Below are positions 15,375 through 23,992 of a DNA stretch of 31,847 nt, piece by piece. The position numbers and the translations under genes were made by a program. The DNA comes from UBA5399 sp964464145 (lineage in GTDB: Bacteria; Bacillota; Clostridia; Christensenellales; Christensenellaceae). The stretch spans positions 1 to 31,847 of the forward strand of contig CAYXFB010000028.1 of the NCBI GenBank assembly GCA_964464145.1, read 5' to 3'. Position 1 is the stretch's first letter. Every line of letters starts with the position of its first letter. The notes beneath the pieces were generated by a model, which had not been told where the DNA came from, ran no database searches, and was given only the letters and a program-made list of their open reading frames with translations.

Positions 15375-16562
15375 ATGAAGAAGATGAGAATCGTAGCCCT
15401 GATTGTGTTGGTGGTATTTGCGGGTATGCTTGTTGCCTGTGCGCCTGCAGAGCAAGCAGCGCAGCCGTCGCAATCGGCGGCGGGGGAAGCCGCTCAGGCC
15501 AGTGGGGCCGCACCCGCTTCCGAACAGCCTAAAGCTTCGGGAGAAGCGCCGGCCGCAAGCGGTGAACCGCTGCTCATAGGCGTATCCATACGTGGCCTTG
15601 AGGATCAATATTACGTACAGGTAAAAGAGGGTGCTGAAATATTTGTGGATAAGCTCAACGCGGAGGGGATAAACGCAGAGCTTCAAATATTGGAATGTGC
15701 CGGAAATGATGAAAAACAGGTAAATGATATAAAGAGCCTAATAGCGCGCGGTGGCAAAAATACGATTTTGTATGTCGACCCGAACAACGCTCCCGTGGCG
15801 GCCGTCGTTGCTGAAGTGTGCGAAGAAGCAGGCGTTTACTGGTCCAGCGTATGGAGCATGGCGGATGGCGTTTACCCCATGGATTATGAATATTATGTAA
15901 TGCATCAGACACCGGATGATGAACAGGCCGGATATGAGATAGCAATGGAAATGTTCAAAAACTTTGAGACGCCAAATGAGGGCAGTGCGCTGCTGCTTCA
16001 TGGCATACTGGCAAACAGCTCCTGCCTGCGCAGGCAAAAGGGCGTGAACAGAGCATTGGAAGAATCCCCTAATGTGAAGCTTTTGGACGAACAATCCAGC
16101 AACTATGTTGCGGCCACAGCTCTTTCCATAACGCAGACATGGATAGCCAAATATGGCGAAGAGGCCGACGGAATATGGGCGGCGGATGATGCTACTTCGC
16201 TGGCGTCCGTGGAGGCGCTCAAGGCAAAGGGTTTGAACGGCAAGGTGCTGGCCTGCGGTGTTGATGGTATACCGGCGGCTATAGAAGCTATAAAGGCTGG
16301 GGACATGGTGGCCTCTTACGCTAGCAATGGCTGGCTGCAGGGCTTTTACGGTTTGGCGTTCCCCTATGCGGCATGGTCGGGTGAAATAGTGCCTTCTGAA
16401 ATGCCCGAGGATCAGCGTATGTTCTTCACAGAGGGATATTTGCTGACAAAGGACAATGTGGAAGAATATGAGGCGAATTTCAATAAAGAAAAGCTGGCTC
16501 AGGAGTTTGACAGAAGCAAAATGCTGGAAATAATTGCAAGACCTATGGCAATTGGCGACTGA
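15375..16562 (+). CDS. sugar ABC importer, substrate-binding lipoprotein (RbsB-type)
   Basis: A 395-residue lipoprotein. A signal peptide with a lipobox ends LVAC; Cys22 would be lipidated. A low-complexity Ala/Ser/Gln/Glu linker runs to about residue 65. Then comes a type-1 periplasmic binding fold (Peripla_BP_4-like), with LLIGVSIRG opening the first beta strand and DDATSLASVEALKAKG typical of the second lobe. The next genes are RbsC-like permeases and an RbsA-like ATPase. GGAGG (15362-15366) lies 8 nt before the ATG. A strong intercistronic hairpin follows, as is common after highly expressed binding-protein genes. The ligand cannot be read; the locus suggests a sugar, polyol or anhydro-sugar. 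Confidence 0.92.
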   Translation: MKKMRIVALIVLVVFAGMLVACAPAEQAAQPSQSAAGEAAQASGAAPASEQPKASGEAPAASGEPLLIGVSIRGLEDQYYVQVKEGAEIFVDKLNAEGINAELQILECAGNDEKQVNDIKSLIARGGKNTILYVDPNNAPVAAVVAEVCEEAGVYWSSVWSMADGVYPMDYEYYVMHQTPDDEQAGYEIAMEMFKNFETPNEGSALLLHGILANSSCLRRQKGVNRALEESPNVKLLDEQSSNYVAATALSITQTWIAKYGEEADGIWAADDATSLASVEALKAKGLNGKVLACGVDGIPAAIEAIKAGDMVASYASNGWLQGFYGLAFPYAAWSGEIVPSEMPEDQRMFFTEGYLLTKDNVEEYEANFNKEKLAQEFDRSKMLEIIARPMAIGD

Positions 16563-16575
16563 TATAACTTGTATA

Positions 16576-16610
16576 GATGATGCGGGGGGCGTATATCCTC
16601 CCGTATCATC
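16576..16610 (+). other. intercistronic stem-loop after the binding-protein gene
   Basis: A 14-bp stem with two G-U pairs (starts GATGATGCGGG at 16576, closes CCCGTATCATC ending at 16610) and a 7-nt loop. No T-run follows, so it probably protects the binding-protein mRNA from 3' decay or attenuates the downstream genes rather than ending transcription. Confidence 0.65.
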
Positions 16611-16634
16611 AAAATAAAAGTGGGGTAATAGAGT

Positions 16635-17654
16635 ATGGAAACAAGACAAATGAAAAGTATCGGTACCATTGCCGAACAGTTTGCATATAAAATACAGCAA
16701 GAACGAAAAAAATCTAAAATAGTACAATATGCACCCATATTGATTCTGGTTATATTGATTGCCATTTTTTCTATAGCGGCGGAGGGCTTTTTTTCAGAAA
16801 GCAATCTGGTGGCCATACTGACACAGCTTGCAGTGCCGCTGGTGTTGGCCATAGGCGCCACCTTCGTAATAATAATGGGCAGCATAGATCTTTCGGTGGA
16901 TGGCATGATGGCTTTTTGCGGCTGCGTGGCCAGCATACTCATAGCCAACACCAAAAACACGCTGAATCTTGGTGTATGGGGAGTTTTCATAGCGATTGGC
17001 GTAGGTGCGGCATTTGGTTTTCTTGCGGGTTTCTTATATGTGAAGCTGAGGATACCATCCTTCATGGTTACATTCGGGCTTACAAATGTGGGAGCGGGTC
17101 TTGCCGTGCTATCATACGGCCTTGAGCCGGCTACCGTGGTGGATGAGGGATTTCGCAATCTGGCGCTTGTAAACATAGGGCCTGCGCCCATAATAACCTA
17201 CATTGCGCTTGGAGTTTTCGTTGTGGCGCTGATACTGCAAAAATATACGCCTTTTGGCAGATATGTTTTTGCCATAGGTGATAACGAGCAAGTGCCCAAA
17301 ATGGCAGGCGTGAACGTGAACCGTGTAAAGATACTGGCTTTTGTTTGGTCCGGTATATGCATTGGTATTGCGGGCGTGCTGGTGCTGGCGCTATTGGGTC
17401 GCGGCGATATAACGATGGGCAAGGGACAGCTTTTCCCCGCGCTCACAGCGGTGGTTGTGGGCGGAACAGCGATGAGCGGCGGTCGCGGCGGTGTTGTTAA
17501 TACGCTTATAGGTGCTTTTATAATGACGGTGCTCAGAAACGGACTTATTATGTTTGGTGTTAGCCAATACATGCTGGTGGGCGTGCAGGGCGCGATAATA
17601 TTGATTGCTGTGGCGGCTTCCGTTGCGCGCGGCAAGAAAATAATAAACAAATAA
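16635..17654 (+). CDS. sugar ABC importer permease (RbsC-type), first of two
   Basis: A 339-residue polytopic protein of the BPD_transp_2 (ribose/galactose/branched-chain) family. It has a 30-residue cytoplasmic N-terminus and about nine to ten transmembrane helices. Family signatures include GSIDLSVDGMMA near residues 82-93, a GAGLAVL stretch, GRYVFAIGDNE near 210-220 and VGGTAMSGGRGGV near 280-292. It lies between the binding protein and the ATPase. A second, different permease follows the ATPase, so the membrane channel is probably a heterodimer. Confidence 0.92.
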   Translation: METRQMKSIGTIAEQFAYKIQQERKKSKIVQYAPILILVILIAIFSIAAEGFFSESNLVAILTQLAVPLVLAIGATFVIIMGSIDLSVDGMMAFCGCVASILIANTKNTLNLGVWGVFIAIGVGAAFGFLAGFLYVKLRIPSFMVTFGLTNVGAGLAVLSYGLEPATVVDEGFRNLALVNIGPAPIITYIALGVFVVALILQKYTPFGRYVFAIGDNEQVPKMAGVNVNRVKILAFVWSGICIGIAGVLVLALLGRGDITMGKGQLFPALTAVVVGGTAMSGGRGGVVNTLIGAFIMTVLRNGLIMFGVSQYMLVGVQGAIILIAVAASVARGKKIINK

Positions 17655-17671
17655 ATTATGGGGGAAGAGCA

Positions 17672-19195
17672 ATGAAAGATGTAATTTTTAAAGCGGATGA
17701 TCTATCTAAGGCGTTTGGAACCCATTATGCGCTCAAAAACATATCGTTTGATATACGCTCGGGAGAAATTTTGGGGCTTATTGGCGAAAACGGAGCGGGA
17801 AAATCTACTCTGTTCAAAATAATAAACGGAGTGCAGCCGCAAACGTCGGGTGAGATGTTTATGCATGGCGAGACTTACGCACCCAAGAATGCAAACGCGG
17901 CGCAGAATACGGGCATAGGAATGGTTTTTCAGGAGCAGTCGCTTATAACCAATCTAACGGTGGGACAGAATATATTTTTTGGGCAAGAGAAAAAATTTAT
18001 AAAAAATGGATTGATAAACTGGAAAAATATGTACAAAGAGGCGGAGCGTGCGCTGGAAATAGTTGGGCTGGAGAGCATAAATCCCAAAACAAAGATAAGC
18101 GATCTGCCCTTCTCCACGAGGCAAATGGTGGAGATTGCAAAGGTATTCAATTCGGCCATGGGCGGGGTTCATGAGAAGACCATAATATTGCTGGACGAGC
18201 CGACATCTGTTTTGAACGATGATGAAATAAACAAGCTTTTTAAGCTTGCAAAACGCATGAAAGGTGAAGGCCATGGTGTGGTGTTCATATCGCACAGGCT
18301 GGACGAGGTGCTGAATATAACGGATCGTATTGTTGTTTTCCGCGATGGCGAAAATATAGGCGAAGTGGAAACGAAGGATGCGGACGAAAACAAGCTGTAT
18401 GAAATGATGGTGGGCAGGGCAACCTCGGGGGAGTATTACAAAATAGCCAGACAGTCCGAACCGCTTGAAAACGTTGTGCTGAGCGCAAAAAATCTGGCGC
18501 TTTTCGGAGAATTCCAGGGTGTGAGCTTTGATCTCCACAAGAGTGAGATATTGGGCATTTGCGGCGTGGAGGGTTCCGGCAAGGAGAGCCTGTGCTCTGT
18601 GATCGTGGGGGACGACAGGCCAACAGCGGGCGAGATGTTCGTGAAGGGAAAGGGCGTGCGCCTAAGCTCGCCGGCGCAGGCGCTGAAGCACGGCATACTG
18701 GGCATTCCCAAGGAACGCAGAGACGAGGGCATAATTGGTATATTGGACATAAGTGAAAACGTCTGTATCTCCAATTACGATATCATAAAGGACAAATTAT
18801 TTCTATCCAGAAAAAAGCAAAATCAAAGTGTTGACGACCTCATTGGGCGGCTGGGCATAAAATGCGAGGGCCGGGAAGAGCTTATTGAAAAGCTGTCCGG
18901 CGGAAACGCTCAAAAGGTACTCTTTGCACGGTTGATAATAAGCGGATGCGGTGTGCTGGTGCTGAACCATCCCACACGCGGCGTAGATGTGGGTGCCAAG
19001 GAGGAGATATATTCCCTAATAAGGGATGTGACGGAACGGGGCATTTCGGTGATATTGCTGGGCGACACGCTGGATGAGTGTATTGGCCTGAGCAACCGCG
19101 TGATAATAATGAAGGATGGCGAGGTCACGGGTGAGGTTTCGGCGGAAAAGGGCGGCAAACCTGATCAGGTTGAGATCGTCAAATATATGATGTAG
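17672..19195 (+). CDS. sugar ABC importer ATP-binding protein, two ABC domains (RbsA-type)
   Basis: A 507-residue tandem ATPase. Domain 1: Walker A GENGAGKS (38-45), degenerate signature LPFSTRQ (145-151), Walker B IILLDEP (171-177), H-loop His208. Domain 2: Walker A GVEGSGKE (298-305, Glu in place of Ser/Thr), signature LSGGNAQ (408-414), Walker B changed to VLVLNHP (428-434; Asp-Glu to Asn-His), and no H-loop His. The composite site made of the domain 1 Walker motifs and the domain 2 signature is intact; the other site is degenerate on both sides. It powers the importer formed with the two flanking permeases. The ATG follows a GGGGGA ribosome site. Confidence 0.93.
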   Translation: MKDVIFKADDLSKAFGTHYALKNISFDIRSGEILGLIGENGAGKSTLFKIINGVQPQTSGEMFMHGETYAPKNANAAQNTGIGMVFQEQSLITNLTVGQNIFFGQEKKFIKNGLINWKNMYKEAERALEIVGLESINPKTKISDLPFSTRQMVEIAKVFNSAMGGVHEKTIILLDEPTSVLNDDEINKLFKLAKRMKGEGHGVVFISHRLDEVLNITDRIVVFRDGENIGEVETKDADENKLYEMMVGRATSGEYYKIARQSEPLENVVLSAKNLALFGEFQGVSFDLHKSEILGICGVEGSGKESLCSVIVGDDRPTAGEMFVKGKGVRLSSPAQALKHGILGIPKERRDEGIIGILDISENVCISNYDIIKDKLFLSRKKQNQSVDDLIGRLGIKCEGREELIEKLSGGNAQKVLFARLIISGCGVLVLNHPTRGVDVGAKEEIYSLIRDVTERGISVILLGDTLDECIGLSNRVIIMKDGEVTGEVSAEKGGKPDQVEIVKYMM

Positions 19196-19208
19196 GGGGG
19201 AGAGTATT

Positions 19209-20177
19209 GTGAAAACATTGACTTTAAGGCCTGCGAAAAAAATATCTCTTGCAAATTTCATAGGTCTGTTTGCACTAATAATACTCGTAGTAGTTATAAG
19301 CATAATAAACAATCGCTTTTTGCTTCCGCAAAATATTACGGACATGCTGGTGAGCCTTAGCACGCTGCTTGTTCTGGGTTGCGGAATGACATTTGTTCTG
19401 TTGACGGGCTCTATAGATCTTTCCATAGGCGCAATATATTCCGCTTCGTCGGTAACGCTGACGCTTATGCTACAGGCGGGGCTTGGGCCGGTATCGTTTT
19501 TCATAGCGGCGCTTTTGGGGCTGGGCGCGGGATTTTTGAACGGTGTGCTGTTCACAAAGCTGCGCATACCCTCCTTTATAACGACGCTGGGAACGATGAA
19601 CATATGGTCTTGCTTTGCGCTGCTTGTATCGGGCGCTGTACCGCTGCAAATAAAGCCGGATAACTATCCCATGATAGAGTTCGCAAAAATACAGATGGGA
19701 ATCATACCACTCATGTTCGTTATGGCGCTGGTGGTGCTTGCGGTGACATATATAATACAAAGCCGTACAAAGTTCGGTAGGTTCACATTTGCCGTGGGCG
19801 CAAATGAACGCGCCACAAGGCTGGCCGGAGTGGACGTTGATAAGGTGAAGATATTGACAATGGTGACGAGCGGATTGTGTGCCGCGTTGGGTGGAATGAT
19901 GATAACGGCCAAGCTGAAAAGCGGCATACCCACCGTGGGCGACGCTGTCACGCTGCAGGTAATTGCGGCCTGCGCGCTGGGAGGCACGGCGCTCTCCGGC
20001 GGCAAGGGCAACATACTTTACGCGCTGCTGGGCTGCGCAATAGTGGTGGTGATAAACAACGGTATGAATATGGTGGGCGTGGATATGACGATGCAGCAGG
20101 TTGTGTTCGGTTCGCTGGTGATAGCGGCCGTGTGCCTCACGGCAGACAGAAAACACAAGGATCAAATAATAAAATAA
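19209..20177 (+). CDS. sugar ABC importer permease (RbsC-type), second of two
   Basis: A 322-residue BPD_transp_2 permease with a GTG start 6 nt after a GGGGGGAG ribosome site. About nine helices. Signatures: GSIDLSIGAIYS near residues 76-87, FTFAVGANERATRLAGV near 195-211 and LGGTALSGGKGN near 257-268. It is clearly related to, but distinct from, the permease before the ATPase. The arrangement recalls importers with two permeases such as the E. coli YtfT/YjfF galactofuranose system. Confidence 0.92.
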   Translation: MKTLTLRPAKKISLANFIGLFALIILVVVISIINNRFLLPQNITDMLVSLSTLLVLGCGMTFVLLTGSIDLSIGAIYSASSVTLTLMLQAGLGPVSFFIAALLGLGAGFLNGVLFTKLRIPSFITTLGTMNIWSCFALLVSGAVPLQIKPDNYPMIEFAKIQMGIIPLMFVMALVVLAVTYIIQSRTKFGRFTFAVGANERATRLAGVDVDKVKILTMVTSGLCAALGGMMITAKLKSGIPTVGDAVTLQVIAACALGGTALSGGKGNILYALLGCAIVVVINNGMNMVGVDMTMQQVVFGSLVIAAVCLTADRKHKDQIIK

Positions 20178-20202
20178 TAATAATTATATGGAGGTATCTA
20201 CA

Positions 20203-20943
20203 ATGGGAAAATTTGATGGAAAGCTTTTGGTGGTAACGGGCGGAGCTTCGGGTATAGGCAGAGCTACGGCGCTGCTGCTGGCCGAAAACGGCGCAGATGT
20301 TGCTGTGGTGGATCTCAATTTGCAGGCGGCGGAGGCTGTTTGCGGAGAAATAAAGGCTCTGGGCAGAAAAGCGAATGCCTACGGCTGTGACGTTTCGGAT
20401 AATGGCGCGGTGGTAGCAACCGTGGAAAAGATAGCGGCCGATTTCGGCAAGATAGACATTCTTTTCAACAACGCGGGCATAGCGCCGCGCGGCAATGTGG
20501 ACACCATGTCAGCAGCCGAATGGGACAAGGTGATAGCGGTTTGTCTGAACTCTATGTTTTATATGACCAAGGCCTGCGCGCCCTATCTCAAAGCATCCAA
20601 GGGCAACATAATAAACACGGGCTCGGACTGCTCTATACACGCAGAGCCGAATTTGGCGGCATACTGCGCGGCCAAGGGCGCTGTGGTCATGCTGACCAAG
20701 GCGCATGCGTTGGACTTCTGGCCCTTTGGCGTTCGCGTAAACACAGTATTGCCGGGCGATCTTGATACCCCGCTCAATACGGAAGCGCTGCGCGCGGATG
20801 GTGTGGATATAGAAACGCTGGATATGTCCGCGTGGCAGAAGCCTATAGACATAGCCAAGGCGGTAATGTATTTTGCGGACGATGACAACGACCAGGTTTC
20901 GGGCAATTTCCTGTCCGTGCGCGGCGTGAACCAGTGGATATAA
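20203..20943 (+). CDS. SDR-family oxidoreductase
   Basis: A 246-residue classical short-chain dehydrogenase. Cofactor motif TGGASGIG (12-19), Asp37 after beta-2 (suggesting NAD(H)), NNAG (89-92), catalytic Ser near 141-144, Tyr154 and Lys158 (YCAAK). The C-terminus lacks the usual VDGG motif and ends in NQWI. The ATG at 20203 follows GGAGG (20190-20194); the upstream ATG 20188 overlaps that site. It lies in the sugar operon 25 nt after the second permease. It probably oxidises or reduces a sugar or polyol carbon; with the second SDR and the Gfo/Idh/MocA enzyme it could invert a stereocentre by oxidation and re-reduction. Confidence 0.9.
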   Translation: MGKFDGKLLVVTGGASGIGRATALLLAENGADVAVVDLNLQAAEAVCGEIKALGRKANAYGCDVSDNGAVVATVEKIAADFGKIDILFNNAGIAPRGNVDTMSAAEWDKVIAVCLNSMFYMTKACAPYLKASKGNIINTGSDCSIHAEPNLAAYCAAKGAVVMLTKAHALDFWPFGVRVNTVLPGDLDTPLNTEALRADGVDIETLDMSAWQKPIDIAKAVMYFADDDNDQVSGNFLSVRGVNQWI

Positions 20944-20959
20944 TAGGAGGATTTTGAAT

Positions 20960-21964
20960 ATGAAATGGGGCATCATTGGAACGGGAGATATTGCAGATTG
21001 CGCTTTTATGCCGGGCTTTAAAGAGGCCGATGGCTGCGAAATGATAGCTGTTGCGGATAAATTTCCGGAGAAGGCGGTTGAATTCGCTAAGGCGCACGGT
21101 ATACCCAAGGCATACGGCACCGTGGAGGAGCTTTTGGCTGATCCGAATGTGGAAGCCGTTTATATTGCCACACCGGTATTCACTCATTGCGAGCTGGCGG
21201 TGAAGGCGGCGAAGGCAAAAAAGCACATACTGCTTGAAAAGCCCATGGCTATGAATGTGGCTGAGTGCGAGCTCATAGAAAAAGCGGTTGCGGAAAATGG
21301 CGTAAAGATACAGATAGGCCATATGCTGCGTTTTCATCGTGCGCACCAGCACGTAAAGAAGATGATTGACAACGGCGATTTTGGCAAGATAGGTACGGCA
21401 CATGCGCAAATGTCCTACTATCGCGGAGAGTATGGCCCGGACGGCGAGCCGCTTTGGCTGGCAAGGAAGGAGCTTTCCGGCGGAGGCTCTATGCTGGACA
21501 TGGGCATACATTGCGTGGATCTGCTGCGTTGGTTTTTGGGCGATGTGAAAGAGGTAATAGCCTTTGCTGATACAATAGGTAACGAGCTTAGCGAAAAATA
21601 TTCGGTGGAGGATATTTGCACGGCCGTGCTCAAGTTTGAAAATGGCGCGCAGGCGGTGGTGGATGCTACTGTTGTTACCGAGAATTGCCGCTATATGTTT
21701 GAGGTGTACGGAACGAAGGGTTCTGCATACGGCGAGGGCACGGTGTTCAGAAACCCTGACGGGCGTTGCGTTATAAACATAGGCGGCGAAAAGGAGCTCG
21801 AGTACGAGCCGGCCAGCCTGTTCACATCCGAAATAAATGCTTTTGAGGAGGCCGTGAAAAACAATAAGGCTACAATGCCAAGCGCGGCGGATGGTAAAAA
21901 GGCGGTTGAGGTTGTAATGGCTATATATGAAGCCAGCGACAACGCAAAGACCGTGAAGCTGTAA
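20960..21964 (+). CDS. Gfo/Idh/MocA-family sugar oxidoreductase
   Basis: A 334-residue enzyme: Rossmann domain with GTGDIA (7-12), EKP (93-95, catalytic Lys94), and a C-terminal alpha/beta domain with GGGSMLDMGIHCVD (174-187), where His184 and Asp180/Asp187 serve the active site. The family oxidises or reduces sugars and inositols with NAD(P). The length matches inositol dehydrogenases and the 1,5-anhydro-D-fructose reductase type. ATG 20960 lies 9 nt after AGGAGG (20945-20950). Because the downstream glycyl radical enzyme is YbiW/PflD-like, an anhydrofructose-reductase-like role is attractive but is inference; sequence alone does not fix the substrate. Confidence 0.9.
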   Translation: MKWGIIGTGDIADCAFMPGFKEADGCEMIAVADKFPEKAVEFAKAHGIPKAYGTVEELLADPNVEAVYIATPVFTHCELAVKAAKAKKHILLEKPMAMNVAECELIEKAVAENGVKIQIGHMLRFHRAHQHVKKMIDNGDFGKIGTAHAQMSYYRGEYGPDGEPLWLARKELSGGGSMLDMGIHCVDLLRWFLGDVKEVIAFADTIGNELSEKYSVEDICTAVLKFENGAQAVVDATVVTENCRYMFEVYGTKGSAYGEGTVFRNPDGRCVINIGGEKELEYEPASLFTSEINAFEEAVKNNKATMPSAADGKKAVEVVMAIYEASDNAKTVKL

Positions 21965-21974
21965 AAAAATGCGC

Positions 21975-22004
21975 GGCATGCAGTCTGGCGTCGGGCTGCA
22001 TGCC
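21975..22004 (+). other. intercistronic stem-loop
   Basis: A perfect 9-bp stem, GGCATGCAG (21975-21983) with CTGCATGCC (21996-22004), and a 12-nt loop. No T-run follows. It is likely an mRNA processing or stability element between the oxidoreductase and the next SDR gene. Confidence 0.55.
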
Positions 22005-22034
22005 CAAGCATAAATAAATGCGGGTGAGTAAAAA

Positions 22035-22802
22035 ATGTGTAAGGTAGTGTTGATCACGGGCGGTTCGTCCGGAATAGGCAAAGCGGTGGCGCGTATATTT
22101 ATGGAAAAAGGGTACGATACGCTCATAACGGGTACGGATAAAGTAAAGCTGGAGCGCACACGTGAGGAATTCGCGAGAGACGATTGCTCTTTGAGCGTAC
22201 ATTGTGCGGATGTTTCCCTGGAGGCAAACGCTGTTGAGCTGGCAAAGCATGTTAAAAAGCGATACGGAAAATGTGATGTTCTTGTAAACAATGCGGGAAC
22301 GTTTCGCGGGGGGCTGCTTCACGAAGCGGATACGGCAGATTACGATATTTTGTTTGATATAAATGTGAGGGGCGTATTTTACATGATGAAACATTTCATA
22401 CCGCTTTTACAGGTGGGCGGAGGTTCCATTGTGAACGTGGCCTCTTTGTGCGGAATGAACGGAGATTACAATATGCCATTATACTGCGCTTCCAAGGCGG
22501 CGGTTATTTCGCTCACAAAGGCTGCCGCTATAGATTATGCGCAGAGTGGCGTCAGAATAAACGCGGTGTCCCCATCAGCCACAAGTACCCCCATGTTTTT
22601 AAGCGGATCTTCGAAGCGCGTTATAGAAGCCTTTGAAGCGGCTGTGCCCGATCACCGTATTGGATTGCCGGAGGAGGTGGCGCAGGCCATATACTTTTTC
22701 GCTTCCGAAGGAGCCAGCCATATAAGCGGCCAGAATATAGCTGTGGATGGAGGTTTGTCGGCGTGGACGGGTCAGCCCAGGCAGGATAAGGGGAAGGACT
22801 GA
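22035..22802 (+). CDS. SDR-family oxidoreductase
   Basis: A 255-residue short-chain dehydrogenase: TGGSSGIG (8-15), VNNAG (84-88), catalytic Ser137, Tyr150 and Lys154 (YCASK), and a C-terminal SGQNIAVDGG. The residue after beta-2 is Thr/Gly rather than Asp, so NADP(H) may be used, unlike the other SDR in this operon. Its N-terminus fits ATG 22035, with a weak GGGTGAG ribosome site. It is the second SDR of the sugar operon and is separated from the kinase gene by 13 nt. Substrate unknown. Confidence 0.9.
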   Translation: MCKVVLITGGSSGIGKAVARIFMEKGYDTLITGTDKVKLERTREEFARDDCSLSVHCADVSLEANAVELAKHVKKRYGKCDVLVNNAGTFRGGLLHEADTADYDILFDINVRGVFYMMKHFIPLLQVGGGSIVNVASLCGMNGDYNMPLYCASKAAVISLTKAAAIDYAQSGVRINAVSPSATSTPMFLSGSSKRVIEAFEAAVPDHRIGLPEEVAQAIYFFASEGASHISGQNIAVDGGLSAWTGQPRQDKGKD

Positions 22803-22815
22803 AACATAGGGTGAT

Positions 22816-23796
22816 ATGAGAAAATATTTTTTGGGTGTGGATGGCGGAGGAACAAAAACACATTGCGCATTGTTTAATTATGAAGGAAGGCTTATTGACT
22901 TTATTGAATGGGGAACCACCAGCCACGAATTTATGGCCGGCGGCTACAAAGAGCTTTCCGCGGTTTTGTGTGATCTGTTTCACAGAATAGAACAAAAAAA
23001 TTCAATAGAATGGGAACAGACCGAAGTGGTGCTGGGCATGGCCGGGGTGGATTGCGAAGCCCAGCGGAGCTTGATCGGCGGATTCATATCAGACTGTGGA
23101 GTGAGACATTTCCATTTGTGTAATGATTCGTATTTAGGCGTGAAGGCCGGTTCTGATAAGGCGTGGGGAATATCCTCGCTCAATGGTTCGGGCACGGGCG
23201 CTTGCGGCATAGACCAAAGCGGAAATTCATGCATACGCGGAGGCTGGTTTGAGCTTTCGGGAGACTATGCGGGTGGGCGCATACTGGGAACTGAAGTGGT
23301 GAACCATGTTTACGACATGCTTTTCAGAGACGGCAACCGCACCATTATGGCAGAGCTTTTAATGAGGGAAATGGGGCAACGAGACAAAGTTTGCCTTATG
23401 GACAGCATACTTTGCGGTATCTGCGAGCAAAAATTGGAGGCAAAATCATTTGCGCCCATACTGTTTGAGGCGGCAAATGAAGGTGACAAGGTCGCAAAAG
23501 ATATACTTAGCCGCTGTGGAAAACAAAACGCGCGGGATATCGCCGCCGTAATGGCAGAGCTGGATTTTGAAAAGGAAGAATCTATACCTATTGTTCTGAT
23601 AGGTTCTTTATATATAAAGGGAAGCAATGGAATAATAATTGATGTTTTGAATGCGGAATTGAACAAACATGTTTCTGACTATAGTTTTCATTTTATAAAA
23701 TTAGAATATCCGCCGGTGCTGGGCGCTGTGTACTGGGCGATGCAACGTGCCGGAATCGAAATCGATAAAAAAAGGTTGATAAGAGAACTTAGATAA
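22816..23796 (+). CDS. BadF/BadG/BcrA/BcrD-type sugar kinase (N-acetylglucosamine kinase-like)
   Basis: A 326-residue ASKHA-fold kinase. Phosphate-1 motif GVDGGGTKT (7-15), GMAGV near 74-78, acidic ND pair at 103-104 (likely catalytic Asp104), and phosphate-2/adenosine-type motif NGSGTGACG (123-131). The family includes GlcNAc/glucosamine kinases and the ATPase of 2-hydroxyacyl-CoA dehydratase activators. The Cys pairs of the latter are absent, so sugar phosphorylation is the better call. AGGGTGAT precedes the ATG. The next gene is a glycyl radical enzyme whose E. coli relatives use a 6-phosphorylated anhydro-sugar, so this kinase may supply that substrate. Confidence 0.85.
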   Translation: MRKYFLGVDGGGTKTHCALFNYEGRLIDFIEWGTTSHEFMAGGYKELSAVLCDLFHRIEQKNSIEWEQTEVVLGMAGVDCEAQRSLIGGFISDCGVRHFHLCNDSYLGVKAGSDKAWGISSLNGSGTGACGIDQSGNSCIRGGWFELSGDYAGGRILGTEVVNHVYDMLFRDGNRTIMAELLMREMGQRDKVCLMDSILCGICEQKLEAKSFAPILFEAANEGDKVAKDILSRCGKQNARDIAAVMAELDFEKEESIPIVLIGSLYIKGSNGIIIDVLNAELNKHVSDYSFHFIKLEYPPVLGAVYWAMQRAGIEIDKKRLIRELR

Positions 23797-23813
23797 TGAT
23801 CATTATTTGATCA
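23795..23813. promoter_or_regulatory. TGATCA palindromes, candidate operator
   Basis: A perfect 10-bp palindrome AATGATCATT (23795-23804), touching the kinase stop codon, and a second TGATCA at 23808-23813. A further GATCATG lies inside the promoter spacer at 23887-23893. The DeoR regulator encoded downstream is a possible binder. Evidence is repetition of the motif only. Confidence 0.3.
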
Positions 23814-23880
23814 TGCTATTGCGTTTGTTTGGGGCAATGTTTTTTATTGCTCAAAAAACAACATAAAACCACATAATTAA

Positions 23881-23909
23881 TTGACGGATCATGTTTAGGG
23901 TGGTATTAT
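23881..23909 (+). promoter_or_regulatory. sigma-A promoter of the glycyl radical enzyme operon
   Basis: TTGACG (23881-23886), a 17-bp spacer, then TATTAT (23904-23909) preceded by TGG, which makes an extended -10. It gives the glycyl radical enzyme and its activase their own transcript, starting near 23916. Confidence 0.75.
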
Positions 23910-23992
23910 TGTAGTTATAAAGAAACCAAACCGGTGAAGTCATGTTTGCCGTTGCATACAACAAAATGCCGGATAGAGGAGGAAAACAAAAA

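Noticed and set aside
20843..22291. A 482-codon open frame on the minus strand
   Set aside because: It is antisense to two well-supported oxidoreductase genes, has no recognisable domain, and its composition fits the shadow of skewed codon use.
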